The notes below the pieces were generated by a model that was not told where the DNA came from, ran no database searches, and saw only the letters and a list, made by a program, of their open reading frames with translations. The translations under genes and the position numbers were made by a program. From Euglena gracilis (taxonomy: Eukaryota > Euglenida > Euglenophyceae > Euglenales), in the NCBI GenBank assembly GCA_039621445.1, contig CP154956.1, positions 54,602,251-54,666,250 of the forward strand: a stretch of 64,000 nt of DNA. The letters run 5' to 3'. This document shows positions 10,144 to 22,010 of the stretch, one piece after another (the first letter of the stretch is position 1; each line of letters begins with the position of its first letter).

Positions 10144-10390
10144 TTTTCTTTTTTTTTCCGGGAGGCCAAAAAACATCGTTTCGGGCCAAAAAATTTTTTT
10201 CGATTTTTTTCGACTTTTTTGACCCGGTTTTGACCCAAAGTCAATGGGTCGGCGGCCCAAAACGGGGCGCCGGCGGGTGGAAAAACGCTCATTTTCGGCT
10301 CAAAAACAGTTTTTCCGGGTCCGGGAGGCCAAAAAACATCGTTTCGGGCAAAAAAAAATTTTTCGATTTTTTTCGACTTTTTTGGCCGAA
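8900..10390. repeat. ~162-bp satellite array, about nine units
   Basis: The landmark ATGGGTCGGCGGCCCAAAAC recurs at about 9064, 9225, 9388, 9551, 9713, 9875, 10039 and 10245, a period of about 162 bp, with a degenerate first unit near 8905. Each unit contains GGTCGAAAAACGCTCGTTTTC, a CCGGGAGGCC segment, and an A-run/T-run pair. The long repeated reading frames on both strands (MGRRPIDFGSK-like and complements) are by-products of the repeat. Confidence 0.9.
10107..10157. repeat. Poly-T expansion inside one satellite unit
   Basis: About 50 bases of T with isolated C replace the usual TTTTTCCGGG of that unit, lengthening the repeat period there from about 162 to about 206 bp. Confidence 0.85.
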
Positions 10391-10849
10391 AACTGCTAAG
10401 TCAAACAGTGGAAAAAGTGTACAAAATGGCCTGAAATGGCCCAAATTGGCCAAAAAACGCCCGTATCTCGGGCTGGGCGGGGAGTTGCGGGGAAACCAAA
10501 ATCCCAGTAGGTAGAGCGTTCCAAGAGCTTCAATTTAGGTCTCCGGATATTTCCTTTAATTTTGCATCATTTTCGAGAAATTTTGAAAACATCGATTTTT
10601 TGACCCCCCACCCCCCGAAAACGGCTAAGTCGAACAGAGGGAAAAGTGTACAAAACGGCCGTCTGCGCCAAAAACGGCCATATCTCGGGCCAGGCGGGGA
10701 GTTGCGGGGAAATCAAAATACCAGCAGATGGGGCGTTCCAAGGGCTTCAAATTAGGTCTCCGGACATTTCCTTTGATTTGGCTTCATTTTGGAGATATTT
10801 TGAAAATTGACATTTTTTGGCTGTCCAAGGGGGGGGCTTATCCAGGGGG

Positions 10850-11130
10850 GGCGGGTAAATCCTACCGAGTTTGGACCCCTTCGCGCGTGAATAACTCGGG
10901 CCTGGCGGGGAGTTCGGGGTCAAACCCAGGTGATTCGGAAACTAGGAATCCAGTCGCTCGCGACTGGAAAAAAAAATTCCGGGAACGGGGCCGGGATCAT
11001 GGTGATAATCCGTCGGTTCCCGAGGTGGCCCCGACCCGGGGGGGGCCCCCGGGGGGGCGGGGGGGGAGGGGGGGGGGCGAGGGGGGGGTTTCGCCAGGGG
11101 TAAGCTTCGCTCTTACCCATAAAGGGATAA
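10850..11130. repeat. 'GGTGATAATCCG' dispersed repeat, third copy
   Basis: Same order as at 8385-8620: CCGAGTTTGGACCCCTTCGC, AATAACTCGGGCCTGGCGG, the AAATCCAGTCGC-like segment, ATCATGGTGATAATCCG, a G-run, then the CTTCGCTCTTACC end. It lies in the left arm of the palindrome. Confidence 0.7.
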
Positions 11131-12049
11131 GAGCTCAGCGACCCCCCCTTATTTGACCCCCCCCCTATTTGAGCATTTGGGGGGTCCGTTGGCCCGTGGG
11201 TGTGCTCAAATAAAGGGGGGGGGTGGTATAACAAACTCTTTGGGGATTTTCGGACGGGGTCGGACCCCCCCCCTGCCCCCCCCTCTAGGTGGACCATGAA
11301 AACCGCAGATTATCACCATGACCCCGGCCCGGTTCCCGGATTTTTTTTTCCAAACGCAATGTGTAGGTGTGTATGTGTAAGTGACAGGTGTAGGAACAAT
11401 CTTTTCCCGCGGGGGGGGGGGGCAAGCCAAAAAAATTTTCAACCGCTGTGTGTCTTCCAATGATATACCGGGCAAAGCATGTCATTGAGACCAATCACTT
11501 TCCCAAGGCGCAAGTGGACACCCGCAAGTTTTTTTTGGTTGATGAACTCATCCAAGATTTCATCCAGGCTCAATGGGGGCTGGGCAGTCAAGTTCAGGTC
11601 CCGAGCCCCCCCCTCCCCCCCCCCCTGCCTGGACCCCCCGTTCGCCGTTTTAGCCGTTTTCGTCTGGCCTGTGTTTCGGCACGCTTTTGCGGGCCGTTTT
11701 TTTTTGGGCCAAAAAATTGATTTTTCCAAAATATCTCAACACTGAAGCAGAATCAAAGAAGATGTCCGGAGAGCAAAAATGAAGCCCTTGGGATGTCCTG
11801 TCCGGCCATGTTTTACTTTCCCCCCAATTTGTGTAGCCCGAGCTGCTCTTCGTGTAGCCATTTTTCGGCCAACTTTGGCCCATTCCAGAGGGCCATATTG
11901 GGCTGTTTTCGGGGGCTGGGCGGGGAAATCAAAATACCCTCAGATGGCGGCATAATAAGGGCTTCAATTTTGGTCTCCGGACATTTCCTTTGATTTTGCT
12001 TCATTTTTGAGATATTTTGAAAACTTCGATTTTTTTACCCAAAGCAGCG
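11131..12049. other. Centre of the palindrome, no gene recognised
   Basis: Contains G/C runs, a partial inverted GGTGATAATC copy near 11300, and partial TGTCCGGAGA units near 11760 and 11970. Open frames lack recognisable content. Confidence 0.4.
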
Positions 12050-12109
12050 CTCAGGCTAGCGACTTAGCCGTTTCACAAAAATGGTGGGGAAACCCTGGCG
12101 AACCCCCCC

Positions 12110-12310
12110 CCTGGGTCCACCCCCCCCCCTGGGTCGGGGCCACCAGGAGAACCGTCGGATTATCACCATGATCTCGGCCCGGTTCCCGGAATTTTTTTTT
12201 TCAGTCGCGATTTCTAGTTTCCGAATCACCTGGGTTTGACCCCAACTCCCCGCCAGGCCCGAGTTATTCACTCGCGAAGGGTCTAAATTGGGTAGGATCG
12301 GCCCGCCCCC
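12110..12310 (-). repeat. 'GGTGATAATCCG' dispersed repeat, inverted copy
   Basis: Reverse complement of the unit at 10850-11130, in the right arm of the palindrome. Confidence 0.7.
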
Positions 12311-12769
12311 CCTTTGGATTTTGCGATTTCGGCCAAAAAAAATGTCAATTTTCAAAATATCTCCAAAATGAAGCCAAATCAAAGGAAATGTCCGGAGACC
12401 TAATTTGAAACCCTCGGAATGCCCTATATAGCCATATTTTGATTTCCCCGCAACTCCCCGCCTAGCCCGAGATACGGCCGGTTTTCGGTCCACATGGCCG
12501 TTTTGTACACTTTTCCCACTTTCCGACTTAGCCGTTTTCGGGGTGTGGGGAGTTAAAAAATTAAAGTTTTCAAAATTTCTCGAAAATGATGCAAAATCAA
12601 AGGAAATGTCCGGAGACCTAAATTGAAGCCCTTGGAACGCTCTATCTACTGGTATTTTGGTTTCCACGCAGCTCACCGCCTAGCCCGAGATACGGGCGTT
12701 TTTCGGCCAATTTGGGCCATTTTGTACACTTTGTCCACTGTCTGTCCGACTCAGCCGTTTTGGGCCAAA

Positions 12770-13035
12770 AAAAAAGTCAAGAAAAATCGAAAAAAAATTT
12801 GCCCGACACGATTTTTTTTTTGGCCTCCCGGACCCAGAAAAACTGATTTTGGGCCGAAAATGAGCGTTTTTCGACCCGCCAGCACCCCATTTTGGGCTAC
12901 CAACCCATTGACTTGGGGTCATTTTCGGGTCAAAAAAGTCGAAAATTTTTTGCCCGAACCGATGTTTTTTTGGTCTCCCGGGCCCGAACAAACTGTTTTT
13001 GAGCCAAAAATGAGCATTTTTTGACCCGCCAGCGC
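12770..13035 (-). repeat. Satellite, inverted copies
   Basis: Between one and two units of the ~162-bp satellite in reverse orientation (GGCCTCCCGGACCCAGAAA, TTTTTCGACCCGCC, CCCATTGACTT). This is the right-arm counterpart of the 8900-10390 array. Confidence 0.8.
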
Positions 13036-13227
13036 CCCGTAGAGCTCAGCACTATTCAAAACCTGGTTAACATTTTATTAAAATTTCAGAAATTACTGTA
13101 AAATCACTGAAAGGCACCATAAATTGAATATGTGTAGTTTGTAAATTATAAATAATGCTAAATTGGCAATGCCAGTCTTTTCGGCCTTCCATTTTGTGCA
13201 AGTCCCATTAAGAGCTCAGCACTACTG

Positions 13228-13606
13228 CCCCCCCTTCTTACTGTTCCCCCCCTTACTGTTCCCATAGGGGACGGGAACAGTACAGTGTCAGGGCACTTTT
13301 TGTAAAGGATTCTTGGAACACAGAGAGAAAAAGGGAATTTTTGTGTTGGTTTTGGATGCTCTCAATCCCACCAACTTCCAACCTAATGCCAAAATGGATG
13401 TTGTGGAGGTTCAATTTTCAAGCATGTGAACCAAAAAAGCTTCATTTTGGCATTTTAGGTGGCCTTTTGGGTCCAGCTTGGTTGGTTAGCCCATGGCCTA
13501 TGGGAACAGTAAGGGGGGGGAGCTCGTCCCCCCCCCCTCACTGTTCCCTCCTTACTGCTCCCATGGACCCAAAAGGGGGCCACAGGACGGGAACAGTAAG
13601 GGGGGG
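13228..13606. mobile_element. TIR element with CTTACTGTTCCC ends
   Basis: CCCCTTCTTACTGTTCCC and CCCCCTTACTGTTCCC at the left face GGGAACAGTAAGGGGGGG at the right, with similar internal copies near 13503 and 13538. A related unit (GGGAATAACTCACTGTCATAG; compare GGGAACAGTACAGTGTCAGG here) occurs at about 29945-30190. No coding content. Confidence 0.55.
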
Positions 13607-13985
13607 CCATGGTATTTAAAACCTGGTTTACCCAAAATATGCCAAACACACAATTTGGGCCAATTATGGGGACCCCCATTTTGACCCCGGGGCGATTTTT
13701 GTCATTTCGGGTGGATTGGACCCCCGTCTTCAAAAAGTACCCGAAAAATGCCCCCCCCCCCAACCCTAATCCGGCTGGGTTGGCATTTTTCTGCCAAAAC
13801 CACCTGAAAGTGATGGCCATTTTTTGACCCCCCCTTTTCCAAAATTTTCGCCCCTTCCAGACAAAAAAATTTTCGGTCTGGCCCGGCTTTGCCAAGCTGA
13901 GATAAGTAATTTTCGGGTCATGAAATTGCTCGGTTAGGAAGGGAGGGCGGGGGGGGGGGTGTCTTTTTTGACCCAATTAGGCTTG

Positions 13986-14352
13986 TCCAGTCGATTTTCA
14001 AGACAGGTGTCGGATCCTGGAAATAGGTTTTTTGAAAATGGTGCCAGCTGGCTGCACCCCCCTGGGGATGGGGTCCCCTGGGGCGCCATTCCAGATAGGC
14101 GCCCGTTCGTGTCGAACGGTTTTCAAGACAGTCGCCCGTTTACTTGGGATGCAGGCAGCTGGTGACTGATTCAAGTCACAAAATAATCTTTTATGTGGGG
14201 ACTGGTATCCCAGAGCTCAACCAGAGCTGAAACAGCGGTGACGACATAAACGCGCAGACGAAAGTCACTGGCAAGACAAGGCATACACACCTCGGCTGAC
14301 ATAAAAGGGTTTTAGCAGGGGCGCCATTTGTGTCGAACGGTTTTCAAGACAG
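13986..14352. repeat. Three direct copies of a GTCGAACGGTTTTCAAGACAG-type unit
   Basis: Copies at 14109-14131 and 14330-14352 are nearly identical over 23 bp. A diverged copy lies at about 13986-14008. The intervening DNA has GCGCC-rich neighbours (GGCGCCATT). No gene seen from 13607 to 14690. Confidence 0.5.
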
Positions 14353-14429
14353 GCGACGTTAGTGTAAAACGGTTTTCAGAGGGACGCCGTTTTCTTGATG
14401 AAAACCACAAAAAAACGTCAAAAAACCAT

Positions 14430-15972
14430 CGTACAGTTATCTGTTCAGAATTAATGCTCATGCATTATCCTATCAGGAATCAATCCTCCCAAATCCTTGT
14501 TTCCTCCAAAAAAAGTTTTGATCCACACAGGGAAAATGACACAGATCTCCCTTGTCCCCCCAATTTGGACCTAAATTCTTTTGCTTTTAAAAAAATGAAT
14601 TTTTAGAAACACAACCCAAATACCCATTTTTGAGCATTTTTGAGCTCCTTTGGGCACATGGCCATGCCGATTGGCCGATTGAAGTTATCACATGTCTGAT
14701 TCCATGTTGCCCCTCGATCGAAAGCTCTTCTCGTGGGATTTTGACAGATGGCCACAGATTTCAACCACAATTCACATAGCGCTTATTTTCAGCGATCGTA
14801 TATTGTCAAATCCCGCAGTTGAGGCACCATGTAGCATGTCTCAGACTTTTCTCCCTCAAATTTTTTTGTTGATATCACCCCAAAACCGCCCGACGCTCCA
14901 GAACCCCCTAGGGGGTGTTATGCAAAAAAAAATTGGAGAAAACTCTCTATTTTGAACCACTGTTTATATTGAGAACTGTGTCCCAGACATCAGTTCGGGC
15001 AGTAGAGTGGGTAATCGGCCAACCAGTCGGCCGATTACCCACTTGGCAACTTGCTTTTTTTTTTGGATGCTGTGTTTTTGTGATGTTTTTATTTTAACAG
15101 TGCCCACGAGGTTTTGCACGCAAAAAATTTTGAAAGCATATTTTCAATCATTTTTGGCAAATTTTTGGTCATTTCTGCCAAAAATCCTTCCACAAAAAAA
15201 AAGTGAAAAAAGTCATAAAACTGCATTTTTTTGCATTTTTGGAAGTTTTTTGACCATTTTTTGAACTTTGTGGGATTCGAAGTATGGTTTGGGTGCTTCC
15301 ATGAGCCTTTTCAATGAAATGTTCCTTTTGTTTTTTTGCTGTTTATTTCAAAGAAACACGCTGTTTTGTTTTTTTGTTTAAAAAAAAACAAAAATGCCAA
15401 CTATGCGGGGGGACATGGGTCCAACAGGGGGGGGGGGGCACGGGGGGACACACACCTTTGACAAAAAATTGCCAAAAATGTTATTTTTTGCAACTTTTCA
15501 AAGAGTTTCATCAAAACTTTAGACCCATCGGCATCAAAACGGCCATTTTTGAAGTAAAAGAAACAAAATACATCAAACTCTCACCCCAATGAAATTAAAT
15601 GGCCGAGGATACCCCACTGGTGAATTTTTATACAAAAATTGACTGTCACAAACAGCTTTAGCAGGGGCACCAGGCGGCCTCAAGGTGCCGAAGGCGCCAA
15701 GCCGCCCGGCGCCCCGGCGAAACTGTTAGTGCAGTCGATTTGTCTAAAACCCATTTCGAAGGGCCCAATTGCCTTGAACAACGTTCGACAATCGGTTACC
15801 TAGTTGAGGCAATGTGGCAAAGGTTAAAAATCCTGGAGGTATACGTCCGTTTTCCCTGAAATTTGCAAATGGTGAGGGATTTTGGACCAGAATTTCTTAT
15901 GGGTGCCTTGGTCCAGCCTACAGTCCCAAACAGCAGTTCCCAACTGGGCTGCGGACAGCCCCCGAGGTCATT
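14430..15972. other. Intergenic; dispersed repeats only
   Basis: Contains the inverted AAGAGCTTTCGATCGA repeat (about 14700-14735), the inverted relative of the 4.25-kb segment (about 15268-15295), T-rich blocks and a GAA-loop hairpin near 15690. No supported gene. Confidence 0.4.
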
Positions 15973-16427
15973 TGAGTTTAAACCCCCCCACCTATAACAA
16001 GCCCTCCTCTATAAAAAACCCCCATTTATACAAAACCCTTTGGGGATTTTCGGACCGTCACCCACCTATAAGAAACCGCCACCAAAAAGAAACCCCTTGG
16101 GAGCTCCTGGTTGGCCACCTGTAAGAAACCGCAAGAAATGCCATGTTGAACGGGAGCAGTCGAGCACAATTTTCGGAGGTGCAACAGACAAAAACGCTAC
16201 TGTCCAGTTGCAGGCAAAAGCAGAGATGGTGTCACTGCTTTTTGGAAAGGCAGGCAGCAATGTGCAGCTGCTCTTTGGAACGCACAGGCACGACAATGGG
16301 CTTCAATCAACAAAGGAAGACTGTAAGACTAAGGAAGATTACAAGAAACTCCCACCTACAAGGAATTTTTTCAGTCAGTTTTTGGAAACCCACCTAAGAA
16401 ATGGGTTTCTTGTAGGTGGGGGGTTTA
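15973..16427. mobile_element. 455-bp TIR element with 8-bp target duplication
   Basis: The left end TTTAAACCCCCCCACCTATA (from about 15977) is complementary to the right end TGTAGGTGGGGGGTTTA. It is flanked by the 8-bp duplication AGGTCATT (15965-15972 and 16428-16435). The interior repeats AAGAAACC/CCACCTATAAG-like units. Similar fragments appear near 8640-8680 and 16735-16755. Confidence 0.65.
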
Positions 16428-16491
16428 AGGTCATTCAACATTCATTGCAGTGTTTCTTTTTGTTTTGTCCCATCATCATCATCAGGGATCT

Positions 16492-16633
16492 CAAGGACAC
16501 AGAGAGAGGATTCCCTCCAATTTTGCTGAAGTGGGAAAGATTTCAGCTCACAAACCAAGTTTTAATTCCCACAACGTTCTTGATCGCAATGTTGGCCTAT
16601 TTGCCGGTTTGTTGCTGTGTTGAGGAAACATGA
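16492..16633 (+). other. Possible exon encoding a hydrophobic segment
   Basis: After an acceptor-like ATCATCATCAG the frame reads a charged stretch (RDLKDTERGFPP) followed by a hydrophobic run (TFLIAMLAYLPVCCCV), then stops at TGA 16631-16633. It resembles a membrane-spanning tail, but no partner exon or family could be found. Confidence 0.2.
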
Positions 16634-17356
16634 AGAGCTTGGGTTGCATCATGCAACAGTGCCATCATTGTGTGCCTTGTGGGAGTCACGTCACCGACAG
16701 CAAGAATTTTGAGGCGTTTTTTGTATGCTCAATGAGAAACCCACCTATACGCACCAACCCACTGTGGCCTGCAATGGGGGGCTATAATCTTTCCAATTTT
16801 ATTTGATATCACCCCCCAAACTCTCCAAAAATCCCTAAATTTAATTCCTGCCCAAAAATACCCCCCCCCCCCGTGATGGCACAAAGTGCTGGGGAGGATG
16901 AAATTGGCACAAATGAGGTTGCGGGACCACCTCCTTCCGCCCCTCTCCCCTATTAACTTGACTGAGGGTTTTTATTTTTGTCCCCCCAAAATACGAAGCC
17001 CTCCCCCTAACAGCATGAAGCCCAGGAAGGGTGAAATTCTCCAAAAAGACTGAAATTCACCTTTGGGGACAAAAATGAGATTTCCAAATGAGGGGGAGCA
17101 TGTGTGCATGATTGTTGATAATCATCACAACATTTACAATTATTTTCACGTCGTCATCTGGTTTTGAGGTTTTTTTGGGGGGGGGACACCCACAGGAGTA
17201 TTGTAAAGTGTGCATAGAATTCAAACAAAATGGAGCACATGATTCTGCTTTCAATGCACTTGTCAGACAAGCTTCCAAGCTTCCCTTGGATCATTTGGCT
17301 TTTTTCGTTCCCTTCCTCCATTTATCTTCTTTCTCCCTCATTTCACCATGCTTCAG

Positions 17357-17455
17357 AAAAGTTGAAGAGGGATTTCACAGCTCTTGTAGGAGTCATTGGT
17401 GGAGCAGCTTCACTTGGATATGGGTTGGCTCTGTTATTTTCAAAGCAGGCGAGGA
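17357..17455 (+). other. Possible exon encoding a membrane-helix segment
   Basis: An acceptor-like CATGCTTCAG precedes a frame encoding EKLKRDFTALVGVIGG followed by AASLGYGLALLFSKQ, a basic stretch then a hydrophobic helix. The end is set at CAG before GCGAGG as a guess. It could be an upstream exon of the SOUL gene 4.4 kb downstream or belong to another gene. No direct link is visible. Confidence 0.25.
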
Positions 17456-17459
17456 GCGC

Positions 17460-20400
17460 GGACAGCTGCTGTCTCTCATTGTTGACAATCACCAGTCAAA
17501 AGGATGGTGTGCATTAGCAAAAAGTCCTGAGCACCTGAAAAAATACTTACACCTTTTCCATCTGCCTACCCCTCCATCTTTCCATTTCGGTTGAAAAATG
17601 TAGCTTATAGAAGACCCTTCTGCATTTTCCATTGTCACTGAAATTTGGAAATTTGAAACGAAACATGCTTTTGCGTTTGCATGCTTAAATCTGAAGGGGT
17701 TGTGTTTGACTGAAGAAAATGCGGCGGCTGAAAGGCAAAAGGAGAAAATGTGAATATCACACCCTCGTTAGCACCACATTCTCTTTTGACTGCGTTCATT
17801 TCTGTGGTGTCTTCTCCATTCTCTTCAGCGGGCTCGTTAAAAACTTGTTCACTCCCACCCCTTAACCGGTGACGTGGTCTGGGTGACTGATTTTTGACTG
17901 GTGCAAAATGCTGGAGTTGAAAAATTTTGCTTCTGAAAATTGGCTGAAAATTTGGGAACTTTTTTTTTGGGTAAAAGTTTGTCAAAAAATGCCAAAGTGC
18001 TGGAAATAAAATTTTGACTTTTGGGGAGTCCCCTCCCCTCCCCTGTGGGGGGTATCCCCTCCCTTCGTGGGGCAGGCCCGGACCCCTGGCAGGAGGCGGG
18101 GTCTGGATCCCCCCTCTGATCCAGGGGGGGGTGGGGGAAACCCCCTTCCTTTTATCCCCCACACTTACATCGAACCCTTGCATCAAAGCCCACCATTTTT
18201 TAACCTTGTCTGGATTCCAGCCGAAAAAATCCCGGGTGTTTGCCAAAAATTATGGGGGGGGTGCCATGAATTTCAGGCTGGGGTGGGGGGCACAAATTTT
18301 AGGGGAGCCACAAATTTCAGGTCAGTGCCGCGTGGGGGTGCCATAAATTTTAGGGCAGGCGCTGTGGAGTTGGCGGGGAGAGTGTTGGCGCGAATGTTGG
18401 TTTTTGAGCAGGCAGGTGTAACCGGAGAACGTGCAATTTGAAAAAGCCTCGCCAACTGAGGAGGATGTGATATTTGATGAGGGTGCAATTAATGCAGAGG
18501 ATGTGATTTGTCATGGAGCCTCAAAAAGCACATTGGTCGACGGCTGGACAGAAACGACCCAAATGGCCAAAATTGACCGAAGTTGCTTTTAAAGCTTGAC
18601 TCTGGTGCCTTTCACCATTTTCAAGGAATAAATCAGGTAAAAAATTTGCAAGATGCCTGTCCCTCAGGTGGACATGAACTTACCAACCTAGCCTTATTGA
18701 ATTCGCTAATTTGGCCAAAGGCAATTTCCTGGGAGAAAGGGTTAAGCTCTGATTTTGTGCAAGTGAGGCAAGGGTTAAGCACGGCGCTAGACAAAAAAAA
18801 AACTCAGATATCTTTTCTTTTGCCCTCTTTTGAAAGCTGAAAAAATGGACATTTCTTCACACAATGGGAGGTTCCAGTTGTGTAATTTTGCGCGCTCCAC
18901 CAAATGAGGTATCAAAGGCATATTGTCATATTGTCATATTGGGTCAAATTTGTTTGGTTTTTTTTGGCCACAAATCAAACGGTCATTATCTCAGTTGCAA
19001 GTGTCTTTGCCATTCTATGTACACCGTGATTTTTTTGTGCAAGTTTATCTTCCCTGCAGTTGTCCACCCTGTCAGCAAAGTGCATGCGCTCGGTCTGCCA
19101 AAAATATATCCCCCTTTTGCATCGTAGCAGTTGTGCCGTGGCTCTAGCTGAAACTGGCGGATTAGGACGGTATATTATTATTATTATTATTAATTATTCT
19201 CCTTCAACAAATAGCCGCATCTCTGGAGCTAACAAATTCACAGGCTTTTCTTTCAACTTTGTCATAAGAGGGAAAGATAATTTTTCTCCATTCTTGTCTG
19301 CAGATTTGAGACCAAGTTCAGGGGTAGGCCTTCGCTTGAACAGAACCCTTTCAGTGAATCTTCATCACCCCCCCCCCCCAAGTAACCTGGCGGGGCCCTT
19401 CCCGCTGGCAGTACCTGAATAATAATAAAAAAGCCAAATAACGGGAAATCAAAAAGATGGTTCCAGTGATTTGGCACCCCAGGTTATTTAGCGGGTGAAG
19501 CCGTTTGTTTGTAACGTGCCCGAGGGTCACCGCTGGCCGAAGTTTTTAGCCAAAGCAGACGGACGCATTGTATGTTCGCGCGCACATGCGCCTGATTCAG
19601 TCGAAAATCTTGAGTGCCATTTGGGCGGGCGGCATGGTGCTTAGCGCATGTGCCCCCGTTTGAACACAATGTGCACACGATCTGGGGCTGTTGCCACAGA
19701 GACACCCAGCTTCCGGCTCTGTGATCATCATCGCCTGATGAAGGGCTGTCCAAGGGCCAGACTGGGGCTTGAATGGGGTTAAAAATTAAAAAGTCAAACA
19801 AAAAAAACATATTTTTGAAGTCGGGTGGATGAACGATGGTCCAAGATTGCCAAAAACGGCTTTTCCCCAAAAATTGACCCGGTTTGCCAAAATATGGCAT
19901 TTTCGGCTATTTTTTCTATACATTTTTTTTCATGGAATGTGCTGGAACGGATTTTTTTTTGTTTCAGGATTGCCCTGGGCAAAGCATGGTTTTTTGAATT
20001 TGGGTCTGGGATGCTCTCTTTTTTTTGCAAGTCCGATTTCGACCAGTGTTCATGTTGCGTGCAACCCGAAAATTTGATCTGTGTGGGTGGGAACCTCAAA
20101 ATTTAATAAAATTTTAGCCTGCCGACTGCAGATCAGTTGTGGATCTTTGCCATAAATCAGGATGTTTTGGGTGCGTTTCAGAACGAAGAAGGAGCGGTTC
20201 TTAAGGGGATGCCTTTAAAGAAAAGCAAAAATTTTCGTCCCTTATGGACCGCCCTTGCTTTGCATTTGTAATTTCCTTCAGAAACAAGCGTACATCCGTT
20301 AAAAACGCTCATCATTTCTCAAAGTTTTTGGCCTGGCACCGCGCCCCAAAAGCAGTGCACCTCAAAACCTCAAAGCGAAGGTGATGTTGTTTCCGTTCAC

Positions 20401-21518
20401 AAATAAAGAGTGCCGCTGCGCACGCTGGAAGTGCACCACACAACATGGCACCACCTCTAATAGACGGCCCACCTTTTATCGACAGGGCACCACAGATCTC
20501 TGTGTGTAAGCACACTGAATATTTCCGAGGAGGGGTTGCAAAAGGGGTCCACAGACGAACCTCTGAACTAGACTCACACTCATGTATTTTCGTTCCCAAG
20601 TTGCTCGGGGTTGAGCACAGGTGCGCACGTCCACATGGATATGGCCCTCGGGCACCCCCTTCCAGGTGTCAATTTCTGTTCCCTTGTAAGCCTTTTACCG
20701 TTCTAAACCAGAGAACCCTCTCCGCCTCTGTCTTCTGGCGACAGCCTACCCTTTGCTGAACGCAAAGCGCGCCATCTGAAGGTTCTCCCACCCTCGCCCG
20801 TCACACCGGCAAGATGGATGGGGGCTCATCCATCACTTTCCTCTTCTGTGGCGCCTCCCGGTGCTGTTCTGGGACAGTGGTAGACGCCCCGCCCCCTGAG
20901 CCATATTCAGCACCGAACCGCGAGCACCTGCGCCTGCACACGTATTCATTGTGTGCGCACTTGCGCACAACTGAGGACGAAATGAGGCCATGCGTTCTGG
21001 GATGAAAACCCAGGACATGTCACCTGGGTTGAAAACCCAGGCAGAAAGTGTCGTGCGCATGTGGGTGCCAGGTGCCCCCGGCTCTTCATCTTCTCAACAA
21101 ACACGGAGCAGTCTCCAGCACAGACGGCGGAGGGCTTGTGTTCTTGTCACCTGCTGTGTGTTCCGCGGCAGACTGCAGCCGCTGGGTGGGTTAGCAGCGA
21201 AGACTACGTGACACGGTTGGTCCTCTCAGTGTCACCGCTCGTGCTGCGTCCCCAGCACCGAGGTCCACGTTACACTACAGGTGTCGGATTGTGCGCACGA
21301 TCCGTCATATTAAGCGTGCACATACAGACGAGATTGGGAGGTCAGATCTTGCACAGGTGTGCCCAAGGGGGTGTCCCCATGTGCGCAGGCAGTGCGATAG
21401 TGCCATGTGATGGGCACATGTCGCTCTTTTCAAGCATCGCAAGTTCACAGACAGCGGAGGGTCCGGGGCTTTCTTTGTCAAATGCCTTAAGTGTCATTTA
21501 GGCTTTCTAATTTGATGC
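17460..21518. other. Intergenic stretch with repeats
   Basis: No supported gene. Holds four spaced copies of a GCCA(C/T)AAATTT(C/T)AGG motif (18262-18360), an (ATT)n tract (19171-19193), and a truncated copy of the CAGGGCGGTCC element family at about 19742-19960. The GC-richer 20.3-21.5 kb part has only short, unconvincing frames. Confidence 0.4.
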
Positions 21519-21779
21519 CAGGCTTCTTTTTAAGGAAGCGTGTACCCCCCTGAGGGGTGGGTGCTCTGGGCAGGCAGGGGGCAGGGCCCTTTTAACCCCC
21601 TCCGGGGAGGGGGATTTTGTGGTGGCCCAAAAATGGCCATTCTCAAACAAAGTTTGCCTGGTTTGGCGGGCACCAGGGTCCAAAACCGACCCCCCTTCCG
21701 GGGGGGGGGGGGCTGTGCCTGCTATGACAGGCACCCCAAAGCACAAGGCACCCTCCCAGGTTTGGTAAAAAGAAGCCTG
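21519..21779. mobile_element. 261-bp TIR element, CAGGCTTCTTTTTAA family
   Basis: The left end CAGGCTTCTTTTTAAGGA matches, inverted, the right end TGGTAAAAAGAAGCCTG. Flanking 8-mers TTTGATGC and GTTGGTGC agree at 6 of 8 positions, a decayed target duplication. The interior ATGGCCATTCTCAAACAAAG resembles the cores of the 33.5-, 33.9- and 62.5-kb elements. It lies just upstream of the first recognised SOUL-gene exon. Confidence 0.65.
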
Positions 21780-21833
21780 GTTGGTGCAGAGATATGTGGT
21801 TGCTGGCCGCCTTTTGACCATTGGGAGCTGCAG

Positions 21834-22010
21834 AGGTGGATAATCTCTTCAATATATCAGGAATTAATATTTTGGCACCATCAAGCGAAGTCTTGCCCGG
21901 AGGTCATGCAAAACCTCGTTGAATTCTTGAAGGAGGACCTCAGCCACCTATTTGATGAACAAGGAATTGATGCAAGCAAGTACGACAAGAATGTCAAATT
22001 CCAAGATCCT
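21834..22010 (+). CDS. SOUL gene, exon 1 of those seen (DUF2358 start)
   Basis: Encodes the DUF2358 opening (EVMQNLVEFLKEDL, HLFDEQGIDASKYDKNVKF, QDP). The acceptor is taken as GCTGCAG before AGGTGG but could be the AG at 21889-21890 or 21901-21902. The donor is CCT|GCACAG, a GC site chosen because only it gives frame with the next exon; the one nearby GT (22026) gives the wrong phase. Confidence 0.6.

Larger units (their letters stand above)
8799..13067. repeat. 4.27-kb imperfect palindrome closed by perfect 27-bp inverted repeats
   Basis: 8799-8825 and 13041-13067 are exact reverse complements (27 of 27). Inside, the order of repeats is mirrored. The ~162-bp satellite is forward at 8900-10390 and inverted at 12770-13035. 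The TCCGGAGACCTAAATTGAAG-type units are at 10385-10810 and inverted at 12330-12770. The GGTGATAATCCG repeat is at 10850-11130 and inverted at 12110-12310. The arms differ mainly because the satellite is about nine units long on the left and under two on the right. No transposase or other gene is visible. Confidence 0.75.

Noticed and set aside
8900-10390. Long repeated open frames on both strands and a regular repeat that could suggest a CRISPR array or repeat protein
   Set aside because: The unit is a ~162-bp satellite without unique spacers; frames on both strands follow from the repeat sequence, and the context is eukaryotic.
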